Origin: Rhodoferax sp. BLA1
GTDB lineage: Bacteria; Pseudomonadota; Gammaproteobacteria; Burkholderiales; Burkholderiaceae_C
Direction of reading: 5' to 3'
DNA: 64,000 nucleotides
NCBI RefSeq assembly: GCF_013416775.1
Contig: NZ_SZVI01000010.1
Coordinates: 1 to 64,000 of the forward strand
Below the pieces are notes generated by a model. It did no database searches. It was not told where the DNA came from and was given only the letters and a program-made list of their open reading frames with translations. A program made the position numbers and the translations under genes. This document shows positions 55,931 to 64,000 of the stretch, in pieces (within the stretch, counting starts at the first letter, position 1; every line of letters starts with the position of its first letter).

Positions 55931-56455
55931 TCAATGCACAAGTGCGGGAAACAGACCCAGATCCGCACTGCTCATGAGCTTTTCGATGTCGATCAGAATG
56001 AGCATGCGGTTCTCCAGCGAACCAATGGCCAGCAGGTGATCACTGCCGATGGCAGATGAGAATTCGGGAACCGGGCGTAATTGCTGCGGGCTCAGGGTGA
56101 TGACATCGGAGACACCGTCTACCACCATGCCGACCACCCTGGCGCCAATGTTCAGAACAATCACCACGGTGAAGATGTCGTAGTTCACCGGACTGAGCTT
56201 GAACTTGATACGCATGTCCACAATGGGCACGATCACACCGCGTAGGTTGACCACGCCCAGGATGTGCTCGGGTGCATTGGCCATCCGGGTGGGGCGCTCA
56301 AAGGAACGGATTTCCTGCACCCGCAAAATGTCGATACCGTACTCTTCCTCACCGAGTTTGAAGGCCAGGAATTCGCTGAGGGCAAGGTCTGAGATGCCCG
56401 CTTCTGATGCAGTGAAGCTTGTTGTGTTGTGAGGCATTGTTGCCGTCTGATTCAT
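55931..56455 (-). CDS. cheW: Chemotaxis coupling protein CheW
   Basis: 174 residues. After an N-terminal extension of about 25 residues comes the CheW SH3-like fold: FLAFKLGEEEYGIDILRVQEIRSFERPTRMANAPEHILGVVNLRGVIVPIVDMR, GMVVDGVSDVITL and ILIDIEKLM. It links receptors to the CheA kinase. No cheA or cheY in the window; with the adjacent Aer-like receptor it would feed an array encoded elsewhere. Its promoter region has a 12-bp inverted repeat around a perfect -10. Confidence 0.95.
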   Translation of the reverse strand: MNQTATMPHNTTSFTASEAGISDLALSEFLAFKLGEEEYGIDILRVQEIRSFERPTRMANAPEHILGVVNLRGVIVPIVDMRIKFKLSPVNYDIFTVVIVLNIGARVVGMVVDGVSDVITLSPQQLRPVPEFSSAIGSDHLLAIGSLENRMLILIDIEKLMSSADLGLFPALVH

Positions 56456-56813
56456 GTGACCACCAGTTATTTAAATGACAAAAAATATCAATTTATAACA
56501 AAATTATATGCTTTTTGATATTTTTTCATGCCTGGCAGTGCATGACCCTTCCGGGAACGTGGAAGGGTGCATCGAAAGTGACTTGGGGTACTCGTCGGAT
56601 GAGTGGGCGGGTCCCTCTGGTTGTCAATGTTCGGTCTGGAGCACGCAGGACCCAATCCGCTGCACCCGCTTCCAGCCCAATGAGTCATTCACCGCCAAAC
56701 CCCAGTGCCATTGGTCCTCACCCATCAATCAATGCTGTTGAGGCCCAAGCACGACGCACCTTTTCGGGTGGCCTGGACGAATGTCTGCTTGGGCTTTTAT
56801 GTTGCAGTGCGTC
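56456..56813. other. Intergenic region upstream of cheW
   Basis: 358 bp. Besides the cheW promoter palindrome it holds a perfect 8-bp hairpin ACCCTTCC/GGAAGGGT (56545-56568) and the direct repeat at 56802. I see no coding sequence with family character. Confidence 0.5.
56480..56526 (-). promoter_or_regulatory. Candidate cheW promoter within a 12-bp inverted repeat
   Basis: AAAAAATATCAA (56480-56491) and TTGATATTTTTT (56515-56526) are perfect inverted repeats. Between them the minus strand reads TATAAT (56508-56503). The -35 is poor (GCATGA at 17 bp), as expected for a regulated promoter. Confidence 0.55.
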
Positions 56814-56818
56814 TTACA
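56802..56818 (+). repeat. Direct repeat right of aer-cheW (17 bp identical)
   Basis: Second copy of TTGCAGTGCGTCTTACA. It overlaps the stop codon of the phospholipase D gene (56814-56816). Confidence 0.7.
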
Positions 56819-58214
56819 ACCAGCGTTCCCACAGGCGTGCCAGCCATTCCTTGAGCTTGACCCCCAGCGGACGCTTGGCCCAGGTTTGGGCGTCGATGGG
56901 TTGTGATGCCGCCTGGTCGATGGCAAACGCAGCAGCCATCTGCGCCGCAAAATCGCGCCCCAGCACCACCGCGTTGACCTCGTCGTTGTCCATGAAGCTG
57001 CGCCAGTCCAGGTTGCTGGAGCCCACGGTGGACCAGACACCGTCGACCATCGCGGTTTTGGCGTGTAACAAGGCACCCTGGCGCTCATAAATCTTGACCC
57101 CACCTTCCAGCAGCGGGCCGTATTGCGCGCGCCCGGCGTGGAACACCAGGGCCGAGTCGCTGTAGCTGGGCAGAATCAGTCGCACATCCACCCCACGTGC
57201 GGCGGCGTCAATCAGCGCTTGAATGAGCTGCGGGTCGGGCACAAAGTACGCATTGGTCAGATACACCTGTTTTTCAGCGTTGCTGATGGCCGAGACCAGC
57301 GTCAGGTAGACCAGACTGTAGGGGTCGTCCGGGGTGCTGCCGATGGCACGCACAATGTCTCTGCCAACTGCCACCGGCGCCGGGGTGTAGTTTTTGGCCA
57401 TCAATGCTTTGCCTTTTTGTTTGTCCCAGGTCTGCAGGAACAGTTTCTGGAAGTCGGCTACCACCGGGCCGTCGATCCTCAGGTCGGTGTCGCGCCAGGC
57501 GTTAGCGCCCTGGCTGGCCTTGGGGGTGCGTCGCAGCACGGAGCCAGAGGTGTACACACTGCTGATGTTGATGCCACCCAGAAAAACGGTTCGCCCGTCC
57601 ACAATCAGCAGCTTGCGGTGGTCGCGGTTGTTGAGCAACCAGGTATTGCCGCGCGTGGCCAGCGGATTCACCGGGTTGAATTCCAGCACCGCCACACCGG
57701 CCTCGGTCAACTCGTCAAAAAAGGCTTTGGGTGTGCCCAGGCTGCCCACACTGTCATAGATCAGGTTCACCTGCACACCCTGGCGCTGTTTGTTGATCAA
57801 GGCCTGTGCAAAGGTCTGGCCCATGGCATCGTCTTCGATGATGTAAGTCTCCATGTTGATGTGGTCCTGCGCTCCGGCGATGGCGTCCAGCATCGCGGCG
57901 TAGGTGGCCGGGCCGTCTTGCAGCAGGGTGACCTTGTTGCCCAGCACCAGCGGGCTGTCATTGATGGCCTGCTCCAGCGCAATCTGTTTGTCCAGGATGT
58001 CGATGTCACCCGCGCTGCGTTTGAGGGCCGCCACGATGGTCGCACTTCTGCGCTCGGAAATCGGGCCTTTGGCGCTCTCAAACCGGGCTGCCTGTTCGCT
58101 GTGGCGCGCCAAAATGGCTTGGGTGTCGGGCAAGCTGGCGCAGCCGGTGGCACCCAGTACCACAACGAACACGCAAAGAGCAAGGTGGAAACGTTGGCAA
58201 AGAGAGCTTGGCAT
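56814..58214 (-). CDS. Phospholipase D-like protein, cardiolipin synthase C type
   Basis: 466 residues from ATG 58214 (MPSSLCQRFHLALCVFVVVL) with a lipobox ATGCAS, so probably a lipoprotein. Two HKD motifs: NRDHRKLLIVDGRTVFLGGINI and LLHAKTAMVDGVWSTVGSSN, the paired catalytic sites of the phospholipase D superfamily. The layout (NMETYIIEDDAMGQ, YLTNAYFVPD, SNLDWRSFMDNDEVNAVVLG) matches ClsC/YmdC-like cardiolipin synthases. It should make or remodel cardiolipin at the membrane. The frame extends to 58364 without signal features. Confidence 0.9.
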   Translation of the reverse strand: MPSSLCQRFHLALCVFVVVLGATGCASLPDTQAILARHSEQAARFESAKGPISERRSATIVAALKRSAGDIDILDKQIALEQAINDSPLVLGNKVTLLQDGPATYAAMLDAIAGAQDHINMETYIIEDDAMGQTFAQALINKQRQGVQVNLIYDSVGSLGTPKAFFDELTEAGVAVLEFNPVNPLATRGNTWLLNNRDHRKLLIVDGRTVFLGGINISSVYTSGSVLRRTPKASQGANAWRDTDLRIDGPVVADFQKLFLQTWDKQKGKALMAKNYTPAPVAVGRDIVRAIGSTPDDPYSLVYLTLVSAISNAEKQVYLTNAYFVPDPQLIQALIDAAARGVDVRLILPSYSDSALVFHAGRAQYGPLLEGGVKIYERQGALLHAKTAMVDGVWSTVGSSNLDWRSFMDNDEVNAVVLGRDFAAQMAAAFAIDQAASQPIDAQTWAKRPLGVKLKEWLARLWERWL

Positions 58215-58420
58215 GGTGTGGGCAGTGTGGCTGTGGTGTCCGTTGGGGCGGGTCTTGGCGGCTTGCCTGGCAGGCTCGGGCAAGTGGTCAGACCCACGTG
58301 AAGACGCCCCGTGATCCGATAGGCGAATCCGGGGCGACAAGCTGTTTGGGCCGAGCTCAGGCACAGGTCAAAGGGCACTGATTGGTATGAACCCCCTTTC
58401 CTGAACGTGGCGAGTTGTCC

Positions 58421-58735
58421 TTACGGACGGATGGCAATCTCGTTGCGCACCGATTTGACGTTGTTCACGCCGCGCGCAATACGTTCGGCTTCGGTTTTTT
58501 CAAGCGTGTTTTTGGCAAAGCCGGACAACATCACCACACCATTGAGCGTCTCAACGCTGATGGACGAGGCGGCGACCACCTTGCTCTCGGCCATGCGGGA
58601 CTTCACCAGGGTGGTGATGCCAGCGTCATCGACGTAAGCGCCCATCGTTTGTTGGCCACGGCTGACGGCGCAGCCAGTGGCAGTGAGCAAAGCGGCAGCG
58701 GTCATGACGGCGGCAAGGGCAAGTTTCATATTCAT
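58421..58735 (-). CDS. Single BON-domain lipoprotein
   Basis: 104 residues. Signal peptide with lipobox LTATGCA; one BON domain (about 33-103: YVDDAGITTLVKSRMAESKVVAASSISVETLNGVVMLSGFAKN, then AERIARGVNNVKSVRNEI). Envelope protein likely binding phospholipid. It lies upstream of the cardiolipin-synthase-like gene on the same strand with a gap of 206 bp. Regulon site F, the best-matching copy, drives it. Start could be ATG 58735 or 58729. Confidence 0.92.
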   Translation of the reverse strand: MNMKLALAAVMTAAALLTATGCAVSRGQQTMGAYVDDAGITTLVKSRMAESKVVAASSISVETLNGVVMLSGFAKNTLEKTEAERIARGVNNVKSVRNEIAIRP

Positions 58736-58813
58736 AAAGAACTCCAGCAGTTTGATGGTGCATGCCCCACCATCTTTGGGCGACTAACCGGGTTCCCCCC
58801 AGTTGATGTCTGA

Positions 58814-58856
58814 ACTGTAAAAGTTGGGGACAGGGTGCGTCTGTGCGCTGGCGCAC
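58814..58856 (-). promoter_or_regulatory. Regulon site F for the BON lipoprotein
   Basis: On the minus strand: GTGCG-CCAG-CGCAC (58856-58843, perfect palindromic arms), -35 CAGACG (58843-58838), 18-bp spacer, -10 TACAGT (58819-58814). Confidence 0.68.
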
Positions 58857-58864
58857 CCAAAGGC

Positions 58865-61800
58865 TCACAAAGCCAGGACAAAGCAGGACTGGGCGGGCAA
58901 TTCCTGCCAAAACACTTTTTGGCCGGGCGCCAGCAGGCTCGCTCCCCACTCTGTGGCCGCCTGTTGGGCAGCCTCAGGTGTGGTGCGCATCAGCACAAAA
59001 CGCATGCGGCGCGCGTCACGCACCAGCGTGATCTCGGCCTGTGGCCAGTGGCTGGGCAGCTGTGGTGTCAGGCTCAGTGTGTGGGCGCCTTGGCTCAGGC
59101 CAAACATCGACTCGATCACGGCGCGGTGCATCCAGGCCGCCGCACCGGTGTACCAGCTCCAGCCACCTTGGCCCACGTAGGGCGGCTGGCTGTAGACATC
59201 GGCCGCCATCACATAGGGCTCCAGGCCATACACCGGCCCACGTGTGGGGTGGCTGCTGCGGTGGGCCGGGCTCAGGTAGGTGAAATAGCGGTAGGCGGCA
59301 TCACCCCCAGCCTCACTTTGTGCCTGCGCCATGAGCGCCCAGATGCCGGCATGGTTGTATTGGCCACCGTTTTCGCGCACACCCGGTGGGTAAGCCTGGA
59401 TGTAGCCCGCACTCGGTTGTGCGTCGGTGAGAGGCGGGTCCAGCAGCTTGATCAGACCGGCGTCCGGGTCCACCAGATGGGTTTCCACCGCGGCCATGGC
59501 TTGTTGTGCCAGTGCTGCGGGGGCGGCGTGCGACAGCACCGACCAGGCCTGGGCAATCAGGTCGATGCGGCCCTGGCTGTTAGTCTGCGAGCCCAGCGGT
59601 TGGCCGTCGTCAAAGAAGGCACGTTTGAACCAGGCACCGTCCCAGGCGGTGCTGGTCAGTGCCGTCTGGATGGTCTGCGCCACCACCAGCCAGCGTGCGG
59701 CCCGCTGGGTGTCACCACGTGCCTGCGCCAGCGGTGCAAAGTCGCTGATCAGGCGGCAGACAAACCAGCCCAGCCAGACCGACTCACCCCGGCCCTCGAT
59801 GCCCACCCGGTTCATGCCGTCGTTCCAGTCACCGCTGCCCATCAGCGGCAGGCCGTGACTGCCCAGCGTCAGGCTGCGGTCAATGGCGCGTGCCGCGTGT
59901 TCATACACCGAGGCTGTCTGGCTGCTCACCGTGGGCTGGTAATACGCATCCTCGGCCCCGGCCGGGATGGCCATACCTTCCAAAAATGCCACCTGCTCAT
60001 CGAGCAAAGTGTTGTCGCCTGTGGCCTGTAGGTAGTGGCAACAGGCCAGCACCAGCCACAGCCGGTCGTCCGAGAAATGGGTGCGCACACCCACCCCGGT
60101 GGGTGCGTGCCACCAGTGCTGCACGTCGCCCTGCACAAACTGGCGCGAGGCATGCAACACAATTTGCGCTCGCAGCATCTTTGGCGCGGCCCAGGCCAGC
60201 GCCATGACATCTTGCAGTTGGTCACGAAAACCGGTGGCGCCACCGGCCTGGTAAAAGCCCGATTTGGCCCACAAGCGGCACGACACGGCCTGGTACAGCA
60301 GCCAGCGGTTCACAAGCGCATCGAGCAACGGGTCCGGGGTGCTGACCGTGGTGGCACCCAGCAGGTTGTCCCAGCCCGCACGCACTTGCACCAGCCGCTC
60401 ATTGGCCGGTGTGGCCAGCGCCTGGTCCAGCAGCGGGCCGATCTGCTCTGCGCTGGGCGCAAAACCGAGCAGAAAACTGCATTGGCTGGACTGCCCGGCC
60501 TGCAGGCTGACATGGGTGGACAACGCCGCACACGGGTCCAGCCCGTCGCCACAGCCTTGGCCCAGAAAGTCGGGCACCACCAGGCGACCACGGGCGTCAA
60601 AAAATTCGCTGCGGTCACAGGTCCAGTCCTCGCTGGCGGCAGTGCTGTGGCCCAGGCTCAAAAAGGCGGTGCCCTGGCCAAACCCGGCCGAGCATTCGCG
60701 TTGTGTGGCCAGCAGGGCCGTGTGGCCGTTGTGGCGCAGCAGGCTGCTGCGCACGGTACTGCGGTCGCTGCGGTTGGCACCCATCAGCCATTCGACCAGA
60801 CCAATCAGGCGCAGCTGCAGGGTTTTGTTGCCGTGGTTGTGCAGGCTGATCTGCACCTGTTTGACCGAGGTGTCGGCATCCACACACCAGGTGGCCGTGA
60901 CTTTGAGCTCACCTTGTTGGTGCTCTATGCGGGTGAAACCTTGGCCGTGGGTGACGCGGTAACTCAAGCCCGGGTTCACACCGGCGCCGGGAGACACCGA
61001 CCAGAGTTCGCGGGTGTGGCTGTTCTGCAGCAAAAACCACTCCGAGGGCGGGTCCGACAAGGCGTCGTTGGACCAGCCGGTGAGCTGGTTGAGTCGGCTG
61101 TTCAGGGCCCACGTGTAGCCACCTCCGGCCTCGGACAGGTGGGCACCAAAGTCGGGGTTGGCCAGCACATTGATCCAGGGTTTGGGCGGGCGCAGCTGCG
61201 CCGACACCGCAAAGCTGAACTCGCCCGAAGTTGGTGCGAACACCCCGACGCTGGGCTCGGCGCTGGCGGGTGGGCTCAGCGCCAGGGCGGTGGTGGCGGT
61301 TTGCTGCCGACGCGTTAACGCGGCCTCTTGCAGCGCCAGCCAGTCCTGCATGTGGTGGATCAGCGGGCGGCCATCGGCACGTACCACCCAGCGCGCCAGG
61401 CTGTGCAAGGTGTTGAGTTCGGCGTGGCTCAGGTCGTCAGCGCGCAACAAGTGCAAACGGGTGCTGACAGGCCCGGTCTTGGCACTGGCGTCAGCGGCAA
61501 AGCGGTCACGCAGTGCGGCGAGCTCGTGGTCCAGCGGCATCAGGTAGGAGGCCGGTTCGGCATTGATTACCACCAGGTCGCAGGCCACATTGCCCCACAA
61601 CCACAGGCTCAGCAACTGCACCAGGGAGCGGATCAGGCCCAAACCCGGCACCACGCTGACCAGCACCAAGATGATCGGGCGGTCGCCCGAGACGTCAAAG
61701 CGCCACAGCAATCGGCGGTCACACACCTCGGTGGTGGCGCTGAGCGGGCGCACGGCGCGGGCGTGGGGTCGGCGCTGGCTCAGCACCAGCAGGCTGGTCA

Positions 61801-64000
61801 GGGTCTGCAGGGTGCTGAAGTTCTCGGCACTGATGCGCAGGCTGCGCAGCCGTATGCCCGCCAGGGTGGCCGACATCAGCGAGGCACGCTGCACGTTGCT
61901 GCTCTGGCGGTATTTGTCGATCACCGCACGCAGCGTATCGGGGTTGTTGGAGACGGCGGTGGCAAAGGTCAGCCGCGCCTTGGCACCCGGCGCAATGAAC
62001 AAGCGGGCCGACAGCGCACACACCGGGTCCAGCCCGGTGTCCAGCGCAATCACCTGCTCGCTGGCGCCACCCGGTGCCAACGCCAGTTTGGCCTGCGGCT
62101 GGCAACTGGCGCGGTTGCGGCCCTGCCAGCTCTGGCGGCTGGTGCTGAAACGCACCTGGCGCAGCGGGGCGCTGCTGTCGGTGAGGAAATGCGCCAAACG
62201 CAGGCCCTGCTCGGTGGCCAGGCGCGGTTTGCGCTCCAGCAACAGTGCCTGGTGTGAGGCCACCCATTGGGCGCTGACAAACAGGTTGCTGAAGGCAGGG
62301 TGCGCCTCGTCGGCACGCGCGTCCGAGAGCGCCACCTCAAACGCCGACAGCAACTCGATGTCCAGCGGCACATCACCGAGGTTGTGCAACTCCACCTGGC
62401 GGAACTCGATGTCGTCCTCGGGGCTGACCCAGACCGTCATGTGGGCCTGCAGGTCGTCCCAGTCGCTGTCAAAACACATGCGGTCGGCGTGGAAGGCGCT
62501 GCTGTAGTGCGCCGCCGGGTCGGGTGCCGGATGCTGGGTGAGTGAATACAGCGGTGTTTTGGGCCCCCGGCGCAGGTAAAAAAAGCTGCCCCGGTCATCG
62601 CGCAGCGCGTCATCGCGGCTGCGGTTGATGCCAATCTGTTCAAAGCGGCTGCTGCCCGCGCCATTGGCGCGCAGCAACACACTGTAGCGACCGTTGGACA
62701 ACAGCTGGGTCGGCTCCACCGCGCTGCTGCCGGGCAAGACCTCGCGCAGCAGGCCCTGGCTGAGGCGGCGTTGCGCCTGGCGGCGCAGGTTGGCCGGTGG
62801 CGCGTACAGACCAGAGATTTCACGCGGAATACGCTCGTGCAAGAGGGAAGACACCGCCTGCAGGTGGGCGTTGGCCATGCCCCAGCGCTGCGCGGCTCCC
62901 TGCAACAAGACATTGGCCAGCGCGACGATGCTCATGCCCTGGTGGTGCGCCATGAAGGTGGCCACCGGCACAAAGGGCTCGTCACCCACGCGCCGCGCCA
63001 CCGTGTAGTCCAGCGCCTCGATGAAGCCGTAGCGGCCACGGGCACCCAACTGTTCCAGCGTGGCGAAGTTTTCGCGCGCCAGATGGGGCGCCAGCATGGT
63101 GGCCAGCGCGGTGGCATAGGGCGCCACCACCAGCTCGTCGGGCGGGGTACGACGCAGCGCGAGCCGGGGCACACCTTGCGGTGCGTACTGGTAGGCCAGG
63201 GTGTAGTCGCTGGCGGCATAAGCCGACTCGGACACGCCCCAGGGCAGCCCCAGCGTTTTGGCAAAAGCCATTTGTTCATGCAGTGCGGTGTGGCAGGCGG
63301 CCAACAGCACACTGCCACGCGGTTCCTTGAGCACCAGGCTGGGCATCAGGTACTCGAACATCGAGCCGGTCCAGGAGCGCAGGCCAGCGTTGGCGCCACG
63401 CGCAAAAAAGGTGCGCCCCAGGTGCGCCCAATGCCGCACCGGCAAATCGCCCCGGGCCACACCGAGCAGGCTGGTCAGGCGTGACTCGGACGCCAGCAGG
63501 TCGTAAAAACTGGTGTCAAGCTGGTGCTCGGCCACGCGGTAACCAATGTGCAGCAGGTGGCGTTTGCCGGAATACAAAAAGCGGAAATCCGCCTGCCAGG
63601 CCAGGGTTTTGAGGCTGTGGGCCATGGCCAGCAGACGTTGGCGGGTGTGCTCGGGGTCTTGCGCCAGGGCGTCGAGCCGGGCCGAGTCTCGGGTGGCCCG
63701 GTGGTCGGCCAGCAACCATTTGAGTTCGTCACGTGCGCTGGTCGACAACTGCATGCGCTGTTTTATCAGCGGTTTGATCCGGGCCCGGGCGGCCTGCAAC
63801 GCCACCTGGCTCGCAGTGGCGTCGTCTGGGGCTTCTGCAAATTCCAGGCAGGCTTGCGCCACTGCCAGCAGGTGGCCACACAGGTTGCCACTGTCCACCG
63901 TGGAGACATACATCGGCAACATGGGCAGGGCAGTCTGGGTGTCGTACCAGTTCATGAAATGGCCCTGGTAACGCTCCATGCCTTGCAGGGTGGCCAGGGT
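58865..64000 (-). CDS. Cyclic beta-glucan synthase-like protein, GH94-containing C-terminal part (5' end outside window)
   Basis: 1711 residues are visible and the frame is open to the window edge, so the start lies beyond 64000; the ATG at 63979 is internal. The first part (GMERYQGHFMNWYDTQTALPMLP, STVDSGNLCGHLL, LGRTFFARGANAGLRSWTGSMFEYLMP) is the glycoamylase-like domain of NdvB/Cgs proteins. Next come beta-sandwich regions and a GH94 phosphorylase-type catalytic domain with MGSGDWNDGMNRVG (acid Asp). In NdvB this part trims and sets the length of cyclic beta-1,2-glucan. The GT84 synthase and membrane helices would lie upstream, unseen. Envelope and osmoadaptation role by family. Confidence 0.88.
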   Translation of the reverse strand, partial: TLATLQGMERYQGHFMNWYDTQTALPMLPMYVSTVDSGNLCGHLLAVAQACLEFAEAPDDATASQVALQAARARIKPLIKQRMQLSTSARDELKWLLADHRATRDSARLDALAQDPEHTRQRLLAMAHSLKTLAWQADFRFLYSGKRHLLHIGYRVAEHQLDTSFYDLLASESRLTSLLGVARGDLPVRHWAHLGRTFFARGANAGLRSWTGSMFEYLMPSLVLKEPRGSVLLAACHTALHEQMAFAKTLGLPWGVSESAYAASDYTLAYQYAPQGVPRLALRRTPPDELVVAPYATALATMLAPHLARENFATLEQLGARGRYGFIEALDYTVARRVGDEPFVPVATFMAHHQGMSIVALANVLLQGAAQRWGMANAHLQAVSSLLHERIPREISGLYAPPANLRRQAQRRLSQGLLREVLPGSSAVEPTQLLSNGRYSVLLRANGAGSSRFEQIGINRSRDDALRDDRGSFFYLRRGPKTPLYSLTQHPAPDPAAHYSSAFHADRMCFDSDWDDLQAHMTVWVSPEDDIEFRQVELHNLGDVPLDIELLSAFEVALSDARADEAHPAFSNLFVSAQWVASHQALLLERKPRLATEQGLRLAHFLTDSSAPLRQVRFSTSRQSWQGRNRASCQPQAKLALAPGGASEQVIALDTGLDPVCALSARLFIAPGAKARLTFATAVSNNPDTLRAVIDKYRQSSNVQRASLMSATLAGIRLRSLRISAENFSTLQTLTSLLVLSQRRPHARAVRPLSATTEVCDRRLLWRFDVSGDRPIILVLVSVVPGLGLIRSLVQLLSLWLWGNVACDLVVINAEPASYLMPLDHELAALRDRFAADASAKTGPVSTRLHLLRADDLSHAELNTLHSLARWVVRADGRPLIHHMQDWLALQEAALTRRQQTATTALALSPPASAEPSVGVFAPTSGEFSFAVSAQLRPPKPWINVLANPDFGAHLSEAGGGYTWALNSRLNQLTGWSNDALSDPPSEWFLLQNSHTRELWSVSPGAGVNPGLSYRVTHGQGFTRIEHQQGELKVTATWCVDADTSVKQVQISLHNHGNKTLQLRLIGLVEWLMGANRSDRSTVRSSLLRHNGHTALLATQRECSAGFGQGTAFLSLGHSTAASEDWTCDRSEFFDARGRLVVPDFLGQGCGDGLDPCAALSTHVSLQAGQSSQCSFLLGFAPSAEQIGPLLDQALATPANERLVQVRAGWDNLLGATTVSTPDPLLDALVNRWLLYQAVSCRLWAKSGFYQAGGATGFRDQLQDVMALAWAAPKMLRAQIVLHASRQFVQGDVQHWWHAPTGVGVRTHFSDDRLWLVLACCHYLQATGDNTLLDEQVAFLEGMAIPAGAEDAYYQPTVSSQTASVYEHAARAIDRSLTLGSHGLPLMGSGDWNDGMNRVGIEGRGESVWLGWFVCRLISDFAPLAQARGDTQRAARWLVVAQTIQTALTSTAWDGAWFKRAFFDDGQPLGSQTNSQGRIDLIAQAWSVLSHAAPAALAQQAMAAVETHLVDPDAGLIKLLDPPLTDAQPSAGYIQAYPPGVRENGGQYNHAGIWALMAQAQSEAGGDAAYRYFTYLSPAHRSSHPTRGPVYGLEPYVMAADVYSQPPYVGQGGWSWYTGAAAWMHRAVIESMFGLSQGAHTLSLTPQLPSHWPQAEITLVRDARRMRFVLMRTTPEAAQQAATEWGASLLAPGQKVFWQELPAQSCFVLAL

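Overview
The window looks like a chromosomal segment of a betaproteobacterium of the family Comamonadaceae (Rhodoferax/Polaromonas-like). The basis is its GC-rich coding style, the folC-dedD-cvpA-purF-metZ gene order, a DUF2789 gene, and a dispersed hairpin repeat built on TAGCTTCTAGCCCTTATT. No database search was run, so the genus is an inference. No rRNA, CRISPR array, prophage or intact transposon is visible.

Layout. 1-10 kb: a decayed DUF1016 nuclease remnant, then housekeeping genes: argG, ppnP, an ArsC-like reductase, and the folC-dedD-cvpA-purF-metZ-gltX run, followed by a tRNA-Ala/Glu/Asp cluster with its own promoter and terminator. 10-13 kb: envelope lipoproteins and an OmpA-like protein. 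12.9-20 kb: a three-gene RND efflux operon with a TetR gene at its end and a second TetR gene divergent from it, with clear palindromic operators between. 20-29 kb: a chemoreceptor, an FMN reductase with DUF2789, fumC, a collagen-like lipoprotein, a frameshifted sorbosone-dehydrogenase-like gene, and small stress/envelope proteins (PRC-barrel, CsbD, coiled coil, glycine zipper). 29-40 kb: a pectin utilisation locus: porin, kduD, a TogMNAB-like ABC importer, oligogalacturonate lyase, pectin methylesterase and pectate lyase. 40-52 kb: a dense signalling block: PAS-GGDEF-EAL, a CheB-CheR-PAS fusion, two PAS histidine kinases, a receiver-less CheB, a receiver-PAS protein without output domain, and a Crp/Fnr regulator. 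52-64 kb: BON-domain proteins, an IS3 scar, an Aer-like receptor with cheW bracketed by a direct repeat, a cardiolipin-synthase-like phospholipase D, and the 3' part of a very large cyclic-glucan-synthase-like GH94 gene.

Main discovery. Ten promoter regions share one composite architecture: a palindrome GTKYG-N4-CRCAC, its last base overlapping a CNGACN -35 hexamer, then 17 bp (18 in two cases) to a TANNNT-like -10. This puts the palindrome at about -41.5, the class II activator position of the Crp/Fnr family, and every copy points at a downstream gene. The targets are nearly all small envelope or stress genes: DUF4398/OmpA, FMN reductase/DUF2789, collagen-like lipoprotein, CsbD/PRC-barrel, coiled-coil protein, glycine-zipper lipoprotein, a hybrid histidine kinase, two BON proteins and a two-helix membrane protein. 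A Crp/Fnr regulator (51152-51904) lies among them. I propose a co-regulated envelope-stress regulon; the link to this particular regulator is inference.

Other points of note are a repeat copy that has become coding sequence inside dedD, candidate operators and a perfect FNR-type box in the pectin locus, and the chain of start/stop overlaps in the signalling block.
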